Of a stretch of 64,000 nucleotides of DNA, positions 15,743-23,128 are shown one piece after another. The translations under genes and the position numbers were made by a program. How positions within the stretch are numbered: the stretch's first letter is position 1; each line of letters starts with the position of its first letter. The notes under the pieces are model-generated. The model was not told the origin of the DNA and did not search any database. It was given only the letters and a program-made list of their open reading frames with translations. Source of the DNA: Brevibacillus_D fluminis_A (GTDB taxonomy: Bacteria; Bacillota; Bacilli; Brevibacillales; Brevibacillaceae); NCBI RefSeq assembly GCF_052072235.1, contig NZ_CM125436.1:2970001-3034000 (forward strand), in the 5' to 3' direction.

Positions 15743-16153
15743 TCAATCGCGAATGACCCTGCGCGCCTTTGCCAGCACGCCTTTTGGATACTGATGGATG
15801 TTGATGATGCCGATCCCGCCTTCCTCTGCGGCGTGAATCATCTGGTCATTCCCTACATAAACTGCGACATGCCCGATCTTTTGCAGCCCTTTGCGGTGCC
15901 GGCGCTTGTGCGTCTTGTAAAAGAGCAGGTCACCCCGCCTGATTTTCCCGAGTGTGACCGGCCGCCCGCGTTTGCTTTGATAGCGGGAAATGCGCGGCAG
16001 TTCGATCCCATGTTTGCCGTAAATGTACTGCGTGAATGAGCTGCAATCGAATCGCCGCGTGGAACCGGGTTTTGCTCCGAACAAGTAAGGGGTGCCGAGG
16101 TACTTTTTCCCAAGCCGAATGATGCTGTCTGCTTTCCTTTTCCAGTTGGACAT
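15743..16153 (-). CDS. C40 family (NlpC/P60) peptidase
   Basis: A 136-residue cysteine peptidase domain; the family cuts gamma-D-glutamyl-diaminopimelate bonds in peptidoglycan stem peptides. Catalytic Cys37 (FDCSSFTQY), His95 (GHVAVYVG) and the polar third residue His107 (MIHAA) are present. It has no signal peptide, SH3 or LysM domain, which is unusual for a wall hydrolase and suggests non-classical export, a cytosolic role or spore-wall use. GGGGA lies 10 nt before the ATG at 16153; a GTG at 16162 is too close to it. Basic C-terminal region. Confidence 0.85.
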   Translation of the reverse strand: MSNWKRKADSIIRLGKKYLGTPYLFGAKPGSTRRFDCSSFTQYIYGKHGIELPRISRYQSKRGRPVTLGKIRRGDLLFYKTHKRRHRKGLQKIGHVAVYVGNDQMIHAAEEGGIGIINIHQYPKGVLAKARRVIRD

Positions 16154-16257
16154 CAATCTCACATCCCCACATAGCAGTTGCCATCAGCATATGTAGGAAT
16201 GGCGTCTGCCCGTCTGGACGGTTGGGGCGCATGCTGGAAAAGTTGGGCGGCAGATCG

Positions 16258-17256
16258 TCAGTGAAACGGCGCGTTCCGTTTGATTTGTTTTTCCAAAAGC
16301 GTTCGATACGCCGCCTCGTATTCGCAGCGAAGCTCGCTTACCACCGAGGCGACAGACTGCACACGCTTCACCGCGCCAACGCCTTGGCCGGCTGACCAAA
16401 TGTCTTTCCACGCCTTGGCGCCCGTAACATCCGCTTTCACGAAGGTGAAATCCAGCTCCGCTTTTTTCTGCAAGGCATCGGGATCGAGCCCCGCCTGTCG
16501 GATGCTTGGCACGAGATAATTGGCTTTGACACCGCTGAACGCGTCGGTGTAAAGCAGATCCTCAAGCGTCGCTTCCCGCAACATCTCCCGGTAGCCGTCG
16601 CTCGCCATGCTTTCCTCCGTCGCGATGAAACGCGTCCCCATGTAAGCCATGTCGGCGCCGAGCACTTCCGCTGCCAAAATATCGTGCCCATGCGACACAC
16701 ACCCCGCAAGCACCGTAATGCCTTGCCAAAATTGCTTGACCTCGCCCATGAATGCGAGCGGATTGATTACCCCGGCATGACCGCCAGCGCCGTTGCAGAC
16801 GAGAATCAGCCCATCGACTCCTTTTTGCGCGGCTTTTCGCGCATGGTGCACCGTGCTCACATCGGAAAACACAAGGCCGCCGTAAGCATGTACGATCTCA
16901 ACCACGCGCTTTGGATCGCCAAGCGAGGTGATGACGAGCGGTGGCTGGTATGTGGCGATCAGCGCCAGATCGTCGTCGAATCGCTTGTTCGAATGATGGA
17001 CGATCAGGTTCACCGCCCATGGGGCAACGCGCCGTTCAGGTTCCGCTTGCTTGATGGCTGCAAGCTCGCTGGTGATCGTTTGCAGCCATCCCTTCAGTTG
17101 CTCCGAAGTCCTGGCATTCAGGACGGGAAAGGAACCGATGATGCCGGCTTTGCAGCTTTCGACGACCAGCTTTGGACCAGATACCAGAAACATTGGAGCA
17201 GAAATGGCCGGAAGCACCATCTGATCGAGCCATTTGGCGAGTACATGTGCTGCCAT
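16258..17256 (-). CDS. Nitronate monooxygenase family FMN enzyme
   Basis: A 332-residue TIM-barrel flavoprotein of the nitronate monooxygenase/2-nitropropane dioxygenase family, which oxidises alkyl nitronates such as propionate-3-nitronate. Visible: N-terminal LPAISAPMF, CNGAGGHAG (FMN phosphate loop), GADMAYMGTRFIATEES near residue 215. ATG at 17256 follows GAGGAGGGG and lies 5 nt after the thioesterase stop. Last gene of a MarR-thioesterase-NMO operon. Related FMN enzymes (enoyl reductase FabK) are an alternative, but the context favours detoxification or acyl-CoA work. Confidence 0.88.
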   Translation of the reverse strand: MAAHVLAKWLDQMVLPAISAPMFLVSGPKLVVESCKAGIIGSFPVLNARTSEQLKGWLQTITSELAAIKQAEPERRVAPWAVNLIVHHSNKRFDDDLALIATYQPPLVITSLGDPKRVVEIVHAYGGLVFSDVSTVHHARKAAQKGVDGLILVCNGAGGHAGVINPLAFMGEVKQFWQGITVLAGCVSHGHDILAAEVLGADMAYMGTRFIATEESMASDGYREMLREATLEDLLYTDAFSGVKANYLVPSIRQAGLDPDALQKKAELDFTFVKADVTGAKAWKDIWSAGQGVGAVKRVQSVASVVSELRCEYEAAYRTLLEKQIKRNAPFH

Positions 17257-17261
17257 GCGAT

Positions 17262-17666
17262 TCACCCCCTCCTCTGTTCGTTTGCAACGATCGCCACCGT
17301 ACAGCGGGAGATGCAGATCAAACGCTCTTCCTCGTCCTGGATCTTGATGTCCCAGACCATCGTCGTACGCCCTTTGTGCAGCGGAGTCGCGATCGCCGTG
17401 ACGATCCCGTCTTTTTTCGGACGGAGATGGTTGGCATTGATCTCCAACCCCACCGCCACTTCCCGCTCTTGATCGACGTTCTGCCACGTCCCGAAGCTTG
17501 CGACCGTTTCGGCCAGCACCACCGAAGCGCCGCCATGCAGCAATCCGAACGGCTGGTGTGTAGCGGCATGCACCGGCATCGTCGCGATCACGCGATCTTT
17601 CGATACCTCGACCATCTTGATTCCCAATGCACCGACAATGGTTTCTTCGATTGGTTTCATGTTCAT
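17262..17666 (-). CDS. PaaI/YdiI-like hotdog thioesterase
   Basis: A 134-residue hotdog-fold acyl- or aryl-CoA thioesterase. Family motif HQPFGLLHGGASVVLAETVAS with the catalytic-loop HGG and the Glu of the following helix. It starts at an ATG that overlaps the MarR stop (ATGA), so translation is coupled; a second ATG two codons on is also possible. Followed 5 nt later by the nitronate monooxygenase gene. The grouping suggests turnover of a CoA-activated toxic acid or lipid, an inference only. Confidence 0.88.
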   Translation of the reverse strand: MNMKPIEETIVGALGIKMVEVSKDRVIATMPVHAATHQPFGLLHGGASVVLAETVASFGTWQNVDQEREVAVGLEINANHLRPKKDGIVTAIATPLHKGRTTMVWDIKIQDEEERLICISRCTVAIVANEQRRG

Positions 17667-18097
17667 TTTTTTCCCTCTCCTTCATGTAGTCCGATTCGAT
17701 ACAGCAAGGATTTCAGCAAGGACACCTCGTCATCCGTCAAGGCTTGAACCGCCGCTGCCTCCGCCACTTGCATGGTTTCGTGCAATACCGCTCGAAGTTC
17801 TTGCCCCCTGTCCGTCACGAAAATCTGGTTGACGCGGCGATCGCGCGGGTCCGGCCTGCGCTCGACCAACCCGTTTTGTGCCATCCGGTCGATCAATCCG
17901 GTCATGGTGGCGGAATCCAACCGCAGGCGCTCTCCCAGCTCCGCACCGTTTTGCCCGTCCCGCTCATACAGCAGATGCAGCACCGCATATTGAACAGGGG
18001 TGACACCGTACGGCTGCAGCAGCTGCTTGCCGATCTGGTAGGAACGCTGCTGCGCTTTTCCCAGCAAAAACGTCAAACATTCCTCAATCGGTTCCAT
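17663..18097 (-). CDS. MarR family regulator of the thioesterase/NMO operon
   Basis: A 144-residue MarR-type winged-helix protein (PYGVTPVQYAVLHLLY, GERLRLDSATMTGLIDRMAQ, wing DPRDRRVNQIFV). GGGAG is 9 nt before the ATG at 18097; the longer open frame upstream lacks a ribosome site and crosses the palindrome. No obvious redox-sensing Cys near the N-terminus (Cys7 only). First gene of a three-gene operon and likely to bind the perfect 12-bp palindrome at 18154-18165 for autoregulation. Confidence 0.88.
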   Translation of the reverse strand: MEPIEECLTFLLGKAQQRSYQIGKQLLQPYGVTPVQYAVLHLLYERDGQNGAELGERLRLDSATMTGLIDRMAQNGLVERRPDPRDRRVNQIFVTDRGQELRAVLHETMQVAEAAAVQALTDDEVSLLKSLLYRIGLHEGEGKK

Positions 18098-18153
18098 TTC
18101 ATTCGCTCCCGTCGTTTTGTCTGTCAATTCTGAATATACCACGCATTTTTTAC

Positions 18154-18165
18154 CTTGTATACAAG
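18154..18165. promoter_or_regulatory. Operator of the MarR-thioesterase-NMO operon
   Basis: CTTGTATACAAG, a perfect 12-bp palindrome of MarR type, overlapping a -35-like TATACA that lies 17 bp before TATATT on the minus strand. Confidence 0.6.
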
Positions 18166-18318
18166 TGAATTGGATGGAAGCTTTTTCACCCTTCCAAGAC
18201 AAAAAATGGTTCGGGAAGGATTCCCTTTTCAGCGTTTTCTGGTATATTAGGTAATACATAAAAATGTTAGGCAGCACCTAAATGACAGGTTGCTTGTTCG
18301 ACTGGAAGGGTGAATGGG

Positions 18319-18558
18319 ATGTTGATCTGGATGTTGCGCCACGTAATGGCAGAGCGAGGAATATGGACCGGAGCCGAGCTGGCACGGCTGTTGAAGACGA
18401 AAGCAGGGTATCAGCTTTCTGCCCCATCGATCAGCGCGCTGCTCAATGAGCAGCCCAAGCAGATGAAAGCGGAAACGCTCGATGCCTTGTGCACCGCTTT
18501 GGCTTGCACGCCCAATGATTTGTGGTCGCATACCCCCACCCAGAGAAAAGGCGCCTAG
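18319..18558 (+). CDS. XRE family helix-turn-helix protein
   Basis: A 79-residue single-domain Cro/CI-type DNA-binding protein: GAELARLLKTKAGYQLS, then recognition helix APSISALLNE and ETLDALCTALACTPNDLW. GGAAGGG lies 8 nt before the ATG at 18319; a GTG at 18310 abuts the same tract. The region upstream has TTAGGTAAT (18247) and TTAGG-N5-CCTAA (18267-18281), which could be its own operator. 21 nt upstream of the deformylase gene, so probably cotranscribed; why a repressor would be paired with a deformylase is unknown. Confidence 0.85.
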   Translation: MLIWMLRHVMAERGIWTGAELARLLKTKAGYQLSAPSISALLNEQPKQMKAETLDALCTALACTPNDLWSHTPTQRKGA

Positions 18559-18579
18559 CGGAAGAAAGGGGAACACTCC

Positions 18580-19101
18580 ATGTCTGTCAAAACGATCCTG
18601 CCCTTCGGCGACCCTATTTTGCGAAAGGTCGCAAAGCCGGTGACCGCAATCGATGCCAAAGTCATCAAGCTGCTCGACGACTTGGCCGAAACCTTGTATG
18701 ACGAGGAAGGGCGCGCCGGTTTGGCCGCACCGCAGATCGGCATTTTGAAGCGTGTGGTCGTCATGGATTGCGGCGACGGCCTGATTGAGCTGATCAATCC
18801 GGAGATCGTGGAGATGAGCGGGCAGCAGGTCGGACCGGAAGCGTGCCTGTCTTTTCCCGGCTATACGGGGACAGTCAAGCGCGCCAAATCGGTAACCGTC
18901 AAAACGCTGAATCGCCAAGGTGAAACCGTGCTGCTCCACGGCCGCGATTACTTGGCCCGCTGCATGCAGCACGAGATCGACCATTTGAATGGAATCCTCT
19001 TCATCGACCATATCGAAAAAAATGCGCTGTACCACAACGATACGAAAAAGCGCGCCAATCTGATGGAGGCCATCCGCCTGTCACGGCCTGAATGGGGATG
19101 A
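18580..19101 (+). CDS. def: Peptide deformylase
   Basis: Removes the formyl group from the initiator methionine of nascent proteins; metal enzyme, 173 residues. Motif 1 GLAAPQIG at 47-54, motif 2 EACLSFPG with metal ligand Cys89, motif 3 QHEIDHLNG with His131, Glu132 and His135. Motif 2 is usually EGCLS, and motif 1 is usually preceded by Gly-Val/Ile-Gly where RAGL is found here; both are mild departures. Not next to fmt or priA as the housekeeping def usually is, so this could be a second, actinonin-tolerant-type copy; that is inference. A hairpin follows at 19110. Confidence 0.92.
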   Translation: MSVKTILPFGDPILRKVAKPVTAIDAKVIKLLDDLAETLYDEEGRAGLAAPQIGILKRVVVMDCGDGLIELINPEIVEMSGQQVGPEACLSFPGYTGTVKRAKSVTVKTLNRQGETVLLHGRDYLARCMQHEIDHLNGILFIDHIEKNALYHNDTKKRANLMEAIRLSRPEWG

Positions 19102-19109
19102 ACGCGAAA

Positions 19110-19136
19110 GAACCAGCCTGGGTAGCAGGCTGGTTC
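19110..19136 (+). terminator. Hairpin after def
   Basis: GAACCAGCCTG, 5-nt loop, CAGGCTGGTTC, then TTCCC. Strong 11-bp stem but a poor T run. Confidence 0.6.
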
Positions 19137-19446
19137 TTCCCTATTTCCGATGAGCGATTACCGCAAGATTTTCCGCAAAAAAAACATTCCCTACCTGACA
19201 TGCTCAGCCGCAGCGAGCAAATCCAAATACGGTTCAATTTGCCATTCATCCACTTTGGTAATCATTCGTCTACTCTCCATCCTCCAGCTTTTCGATTTTC
19301 TCTCTGTTTTTTCCAGTTTACTGGTTCTTTGGCTGATCGACAATCCTTTTTCCCGCCGCTTCGCAGGTAGGGATTGGGAGGCGTTCTGTGCTATACTAAC
19401 GAAAAATCAGCCACCATTTCGGTGCCGCACACAAGGAAGTGTCGTC
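19137..19446. other. Gap between def and trhA
   Basis: About 310 bp. Apart from a possible 24-codon minus-strand frame at 19191-19265 and the trhA ribosome site near its end, no feature was recognised. Confidence 0.5.
19191..19265 (-). CDS. Possible 24-residue peptide
   Basis: ATG at 19265 preceded at short distance by GGAGAG; reads MITKVDEWQIEPYLDLLAAA and ends EHVR. It may be a real micro-protein, the broken N-terminus of a lost gene, or chance. No family recognised. Confidence 0.2.
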   Translation of the reverse strand: MITKVDEWQIEPYLDLLAAAEHVR

Positions 19447-20088
19447 ATGTCTCGCACGCACGTCTTCTCCAAGGCAGAAGAAGTTGCCAACTCGATCACA
19501 CATGGGCTTGGCGCACTGCTCTGCATTCCCGCGCTCGTCCTTTTGATCACGTTCGCCGCCCGCTTCGGCTCGGCTTGGCACGTCGTCAGCTTCACCCTGT
19601 TTGGTGTGACCATGCTCGTGTTGTACGTCTCCTCCACCATGCTGCACGCATTGCCAACCGGGAAAGCGAAAGACGTTTTCGAGATCATGGATCATTCCTC
19701 CATCTACTTTTTCATCGCGGGCACATACACGCCGTTTCTGTTCCTCGCCGTGCACGGCTGGCTGGGCTGGACATTGTTCGGGATCGTCTGGGGAATGGCG
19801 ATCGGCGGGACCGTGTTCAAATGTTTTTTCGTGAAAAAATTTTTGTTTCTCTCCACGCTGCTGTATGTCGCCATGGGCTGGCTGATCATTTTCGCCTGGA
19901 ACGATCTCGTCTTGCATTTGCAAGGGACCGGACTCATGCTGCTCATTACGGGTGGCGTGCTGTACTCGGTCGGCGCGATTTTTTATGTATGGAGAGGCTT
20001 TACGTTTCATCACGCCGTCTGGCATCTGTTCGTGCTCGGCGGATCGACCGCCCACTTTTTTTCCGTGCTGCAGCTGTTGCCAGCCTGA
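19447..20088 (+). CDS. trhA: Hemolysin III family membrane protein (TrhA/YqfA)
   Basis: A 213-residue, seven-helix membrane protein of the PAQR/hemolysin III superfamily, thought to affect membrane energetics or lipid homeostasis. Family motifs: EEVANSITHGLGALL at the start, STMLHAL, FEIMDHSSIYFFIAGTYTPF (conserved Asp-His), and the C-terminal HHAVWHLFVLGG. AAGGAAG precedes the ATG at 19447; the longer upstream frame runs through non-coding sequence. No clear terminator before the methyltransferase gene, so read-through is likely. Confidence 0.9.
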   Translation: MSRTHVFSKAEEVANSITHGLGALLCIPALVLLITFAARFGSAWHVVSFTLFGVTMLVLYVSSTMLHALPTGKAKDVFEIMDHSSIYFFIAGTYTPFLFLAVHGWLGWTLFGIVWGMAIGGTVFKCFFVKKFLFLSTLLYVAMGWLIIFAWNDLVLHLQGTGLMLLITGGVLYSVGAIFYVWRGFTFHHAVWHLFVLGGSTAHFFSVLQLLPA

Positions 20089-20125
20089 TTGATCCACTGA
20101 CATTTCCAAACATTTAAGAAAAAAA

Positions 20126-20199
20126 TAAGAAAATCCCTCCCTTTTTTTCTAGATTTATTGGCTATGATAATAGCGGTAAAACAAGGAGGGATTTTCTTA
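20126..20199 (+). promoter_or_regulatory. Inverted repeat able to mask the methyltransferase ribosome site
   Basis: TAAGAAAATCCCTCC (20126-20140) is the exact reverse complement of GGAGGGATTTTCTTA (20185-20199), which contains the Shine-Dalgarno sequence and the A of the start codon. In an RNA coming from the upstream gene the two would form a 15-bp stem. A -10-like TATGATAAT at 20163-20171 lies in the loop, so an RNA starting there would lack the first arm. Confidence 0.75.
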
Positions 20200-20777
20200 T
20201 GCTTAACCTGGCAGCAGCTCTCCAAGAGCGACTCTACTTTCTCTATAAATTCATCCGCTTCCCCAAACAAATCGGCAGTGTCACCCCAAGCTCCCCCTTT
20301 TTGGCGAAAACGATGCTCGATGCCGTGCCTTGGGAAGAGGTGACGGCGATCGCCGAACTCGGATCGGGCACCGGGGCGATCACCAAGCATCTGACCGCCG
20401 TAAACCCGCAGCCGCAGCACGTGCTCTTGTTTGAAAAAGACGACACGCTGCGCGCCCATTTGGCAAGACAGTATCCCGGCTATCCGGTCTATGAAGATGC
20501 GTGCCAGCTGGAAACCGCCTTGTTGCGGGAAGGGGTTGAACAGCTTGATTGCATCTTGAGCGGTCTGCCATTTTTCAATTTTCCGCAAGCGGTTCGCGAC
20601 CGGATTTTGGAGCAGATCGAGGCGACGCTGAAACCCGGCGGGCTTTTCATCGCGTTTCAATACTCCCACCAAATGAAAAAACAGCTGTCCGAGCGCTTTG
20701 ACTTGCTCTCCATTGAATTCGTGCCGGTCAATGTCCCGCCCGCTTTCGTGTACGTTTGCCAAAAAAGAGCGAGCTGA
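20199..20777 (+). CDS. Class I SAM methyltransferase, PmtA/rRNA-methylase-like
   Basis: A 192-residue cytosolic methyltransferase. N-terminal amphipathic segment YFLYKFIRFPKQIGSVTPSS resembles phospholipid N-methyltransferases; SAM motif I AELGSGTGAITKHL near 50, acidic LLFEKDD in motif II, and LSGLPFFNFP at motif IV. Such proteins in Firmicutes are annotated as phospholipid methyltransferases, but substrate is untested. AAGGAGG precedes the ATG and is buried in a large inverted repeat. Confidence 0.85.
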   Translation: MLNLAAALQERLYFLYKFIRFPKQIGSVTPSSPFLAKTMLDAVPWEEVTAIAELGSGTGAITKHLTAVNPQPQHVLLFEKDDTLRAHLARQYPGYPVYEDACQLETALLREGVEQLDCILSGLPFFNFPQAVRDRILEQIEATLKPGGLFIAFQYSHQMKKQLSERFDLLSIEFVPVNVPPAFVYVCQKRAS

Positions 20778-20893
20778 TCTGACCAAGCCGTTCAATCCCC
20801 TTGAACTGCTGGGGCGGGGAAATGCACAGCTGCGGCGGCGACAGCTCGCCACGGGCTTTACACGGTTTGGCTTCCGCTGCCGCGTGAGCAGCG

Positions 20894-20926
20894 AAAAGGG
20901 CTTGGCTGATGCACCAAGTCCTTTTT
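20894..20926. terminator. Bidirectional terminator between methyltransferase and YitT genes
   Basis: AAAAGGGCTTGG, 8-nt loop, CCAAGTCCTTTT with one G-T pair; T run on both strands. It lies just beyond the YitT stop. Confidence 0.75.
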
Positions 20927-20941
20927 CGATTGCGGTCAATG

Positions 20942-21823
20942 CTAGTGAATGTCTTTTTTCTTGAACCGGCCGCCGCGCACATCATGGATGTTGCCGATCG
21001 CCAGAAATGCGCTTGGATCAATCTCCTCGACGACGGCTTTCAGCTTGGCTTCCTCAATTCGCGTGATGACGCAGAAGATGACTTTCTTCACGTCACCCGA
21101 ATAGCCGCCCTCCCCTTCCAGATAGGTGACACCGCGGCCGAGGCGGGCCAGCAGCGCATCCCCGATCTCAACCGGATTGTCGCTAATGATCCAGACCGAT
21201 TTGGATTGGTTTAACCCTTCGATCGTGACATCGATCATTTTGGTGGCGATATAGTAGGCGATTAACGAATACATCGCATTGTTCCAGCCGAATACAAAGC
21301 CGGCGCTGCCTAAAATGAAAATATTGAAGAACATGACCAGTTCCCCAACGGAAAACGGCGTTTTTTTCGAGAGCAAAATCGCGACGATCTCGGTCCCATC
21401 AAGCGAGCCGCCCGCACGCATGACCAAACCGACGCCGATCCCCAGAATAATCCCGCCGAAAACCGCCGAGAGCAGGCTATCTTGCGTAAAGCTCGGCACA
21501 GGTATCAGATAGGATGTGCCAATCGACATGATCACGATCCCGATCAGCGTGGAGATCGCAAATGTTTTCCCGATTTGCTTGTACCCGATGAACAGAAACG
21601 GCAAGTTCAGCACGACAAGGAACAAGCCAAGCGGCAGATGGGTCAGATGCGCCAGCATGATGGAGATGCCTGTAATGCCTCCATCGATAATATTATTGGG
21701 TACCAAAAAGATTTCCAGTGCGACGGAAACCAGCAGTGATCCGATGATAATGCCTAGCGCCCTTCGCACCAGATGCGCCTTGCGCATTCGTTTATGATTG
21801 ACTTTTGCAGCGATTCCTTCCAT
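20942..21823 (-). CDS. YitT family membrane protein with DUF2179 domain
   Basis: About 293 residues. Five to six membrane helices in the N-terminal two thirds (GIIIGSLLVSVALEIFLVP, NNIIDGGITGISI, GGSLDGTEI) and a cytosolic C-terminal DUF2179 domain (IEGLNQSKSVWIISDNP, RGVTYLEGEGGYSG, DPSAFLAIGNIHDVRGG). Function not settled for the family; some members are linked to metabolite or ion homeostasis. Several ATGs are close together; AGGA lies 8 nt before the ATG at 21823, which I choose, while the frame is open to 21865. Confidence 0.88.
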   Translation of the reverse strand: MEGIAAKVNHKRMRKAHLVRRALGIIIGSLLVSVALEIFLVPNNIIDGGITGISIMLAHLTHLPLGLFLVVLNLPFLFIGYKQIGKTFAISTLIGIVIMSIGTSYLIPVPSFTQDSLLSAVFGGIILGIGVGLVMRAGGSLDGTEIVAILLSKKTPFSVGELVMFFNIFILGSAGFVFGWNNAMYSLIAYYIATKMIDVTIEGLNQSKSVWIISDNPVEIGDALLARLGRGVTYLEGEGGYSGDVKKVIFCVITRIEEAKLKAVVEEIDPSAFLAIGNIHDVRGGRFKKKDIH

Positions 21824-21981
21824 TCTCATCATCCTAACGTAAAGTGGATCTATGTGAACTCTCACATTTTATCCGATTGGTAGTCGGTTGATTCTTCGCA
21901 TGCGTATAAAAGGCAAGCGGTGTGTCATATGCTGTGGCGTGCACGGATGTTTTTCACTTGGGAAGCGGGGTTGAAGCGATC

Positions 21982-23040
21982 ATGTCTCCTTACCCGAATC
22001 TTGCCTGTTCCTGTGTGAACCAGCTTTTTCTCGCTTATACCGGCTACAGCATCGGCTCTGATCGCGTTGCCCAGTACCAGTTTTGGGAGCCTGGCGACCT
22101 GCTCCCGGTCATTGCCCATCTTGACCGCCACACCGGCATGATCAACGGGGGCATGTTTACGGATGTCTTGTTTCTTGCCTTCGCTGTCCTAAACGAGCAT
22201 GGTGAGCCGCGCTATTTGACCCGCAATGAGCAGGCGCCGGCGACAAGCGCGGATTGGGCGAACTATACGAATGAGCTTTTCTTATGCACGCGCAATCTGG
22301 ATGCTCTGTGGATCGCGCATGAAAAAACGTGCTTTGCCAAACGGACGCATGTCTGGGTCGCTCTTCCTTATCCCAATCCTAGCGTTTTCGGTGACGACGC
22401 GAGCCGGATTCGCGCGGTGATCCGCTGGATGGACGACTTCCTCGCCCGTTGGGACGATTCGTCCCTTGACAGCCAGCTGCGCTTGATGGGCTTTTACTGG
22501 CTGCAGGAAAGCGTCTATTTTGAAGGACCGGCGAACAGCGACCGGACCGTGATTCGAGCCGTCAACAGGGCGATCCGCAAGCGATGTGCCGCCGGGTCGC
22601 CGCTGCATTCGCTCTGGATTCCGTACCAGCAAGCAAATGGCTGGAACCAATGGCGAAAGCTCGGCTTCTCCCTCTCCTTCCTGCAGCCCAATCATTACTT
22701 CCAGCCCGCCAAGCTCATCGAAACGGCGGCTGCGCAAAGCTATGAAAACTGCCTCGGCATCGAAATCGAGTTCGATCTGGGCATCACCTATGATGCGGCA
22801 AAACGTGCGCGGCTGCAGGAATATCTCCGGCTCGGCGCGACCGGCGGGACCGATCCGGCGGGTAACGCGTTCGGACCGTATATGCGCACGTCCCCCTTGG
22901 CGTGGTATTCGGGCGGCTGGTTTTTTGGCAAAAACGGCAGAAAACAGGCTTTCGTCAGTCTCTATCAAACGGATGATCCGCTCTATGACCAAATCTACTG
23001 GTACTTGCACGGCATCTATATGCCTGATAAGCCCCGTTAA
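21982..23040 (+). CDS. DUF4855 domain-containing protein
   Basis: A 352-residue protein covering a full DUF4855 domain (YPNLACSCVNQLFLAYTG at the start, FWEPGDLLPVIAHLD, FYWLQESVYFEGP, SLWIPYQQANGW, CLGIEIEFDLGI). The family is thought to contain a TIM-barrel related to glycosidases. No signal peptide is visible, although many relatives are secreted. The frame opens with a GTG at 21922, but the ATG at 21982, after GGGG, starts just ahead of the conserved domain. Single gene with a perfect terminator. Biochemical role unknown. Confidence 0.82.
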   Translation: MSPYPNLACSCVNQLFLAYTGYSIGSDRVAQYQFWEPGDLLPVIAHLDRHTGMINGGMFTDVLFLAFAVLNEHGEPRYLTRNEQAPATSADWANYTNELFLCTRNLDALWIAHEKTCFAKRTHVWVALPYPNPSVFGDDASRIRAVIRWMDDFLARWDDSSLDSQLRLMGFYWLQESVYFEGPANSDRTVIRAVNRAIRKRCAAGSPLHSLWIPYQQANGWNQWRKLGFSLSFLQPNHYFQPAKLIETAAAQSYENCLGIEIEFDLGITYDAAKRARLQEYLRLGATGGTDPAGNAFGPYMRTSPLAWYSGGWFFGKNGRKQAFVSLYQTDDPLYDQIYWYLHGIYMPDKPR

Positions 23041-23062
23041 CCAAAAACGATATGTACGTAAT

Positions 23063-23100
23063 GGCGAAAAACCTAGGCTGGCTGCCCTAGGTTTTTCGCC
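23063..23100. terminator. Bidirectional terminator
   Basis: Perfect 15-bp stem GGCGAAAAACCTAGG / CCTAGGTTTTTCGCC with an 8-nt loop between the convergent DUF4855 and efflux adaptor genes. Confidence 0.85.
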
Positions 23101-23128
23101 TTTCTATTTCGCCCGATTCGCGCTCTTT

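Noticed and set aside
16258..17685. 475-codon frame as one long nitronate monooxygenase
   Set aside because: The first 143 codons read the thioesterase gene in another frame; the true start with ribosome site is at 17256.
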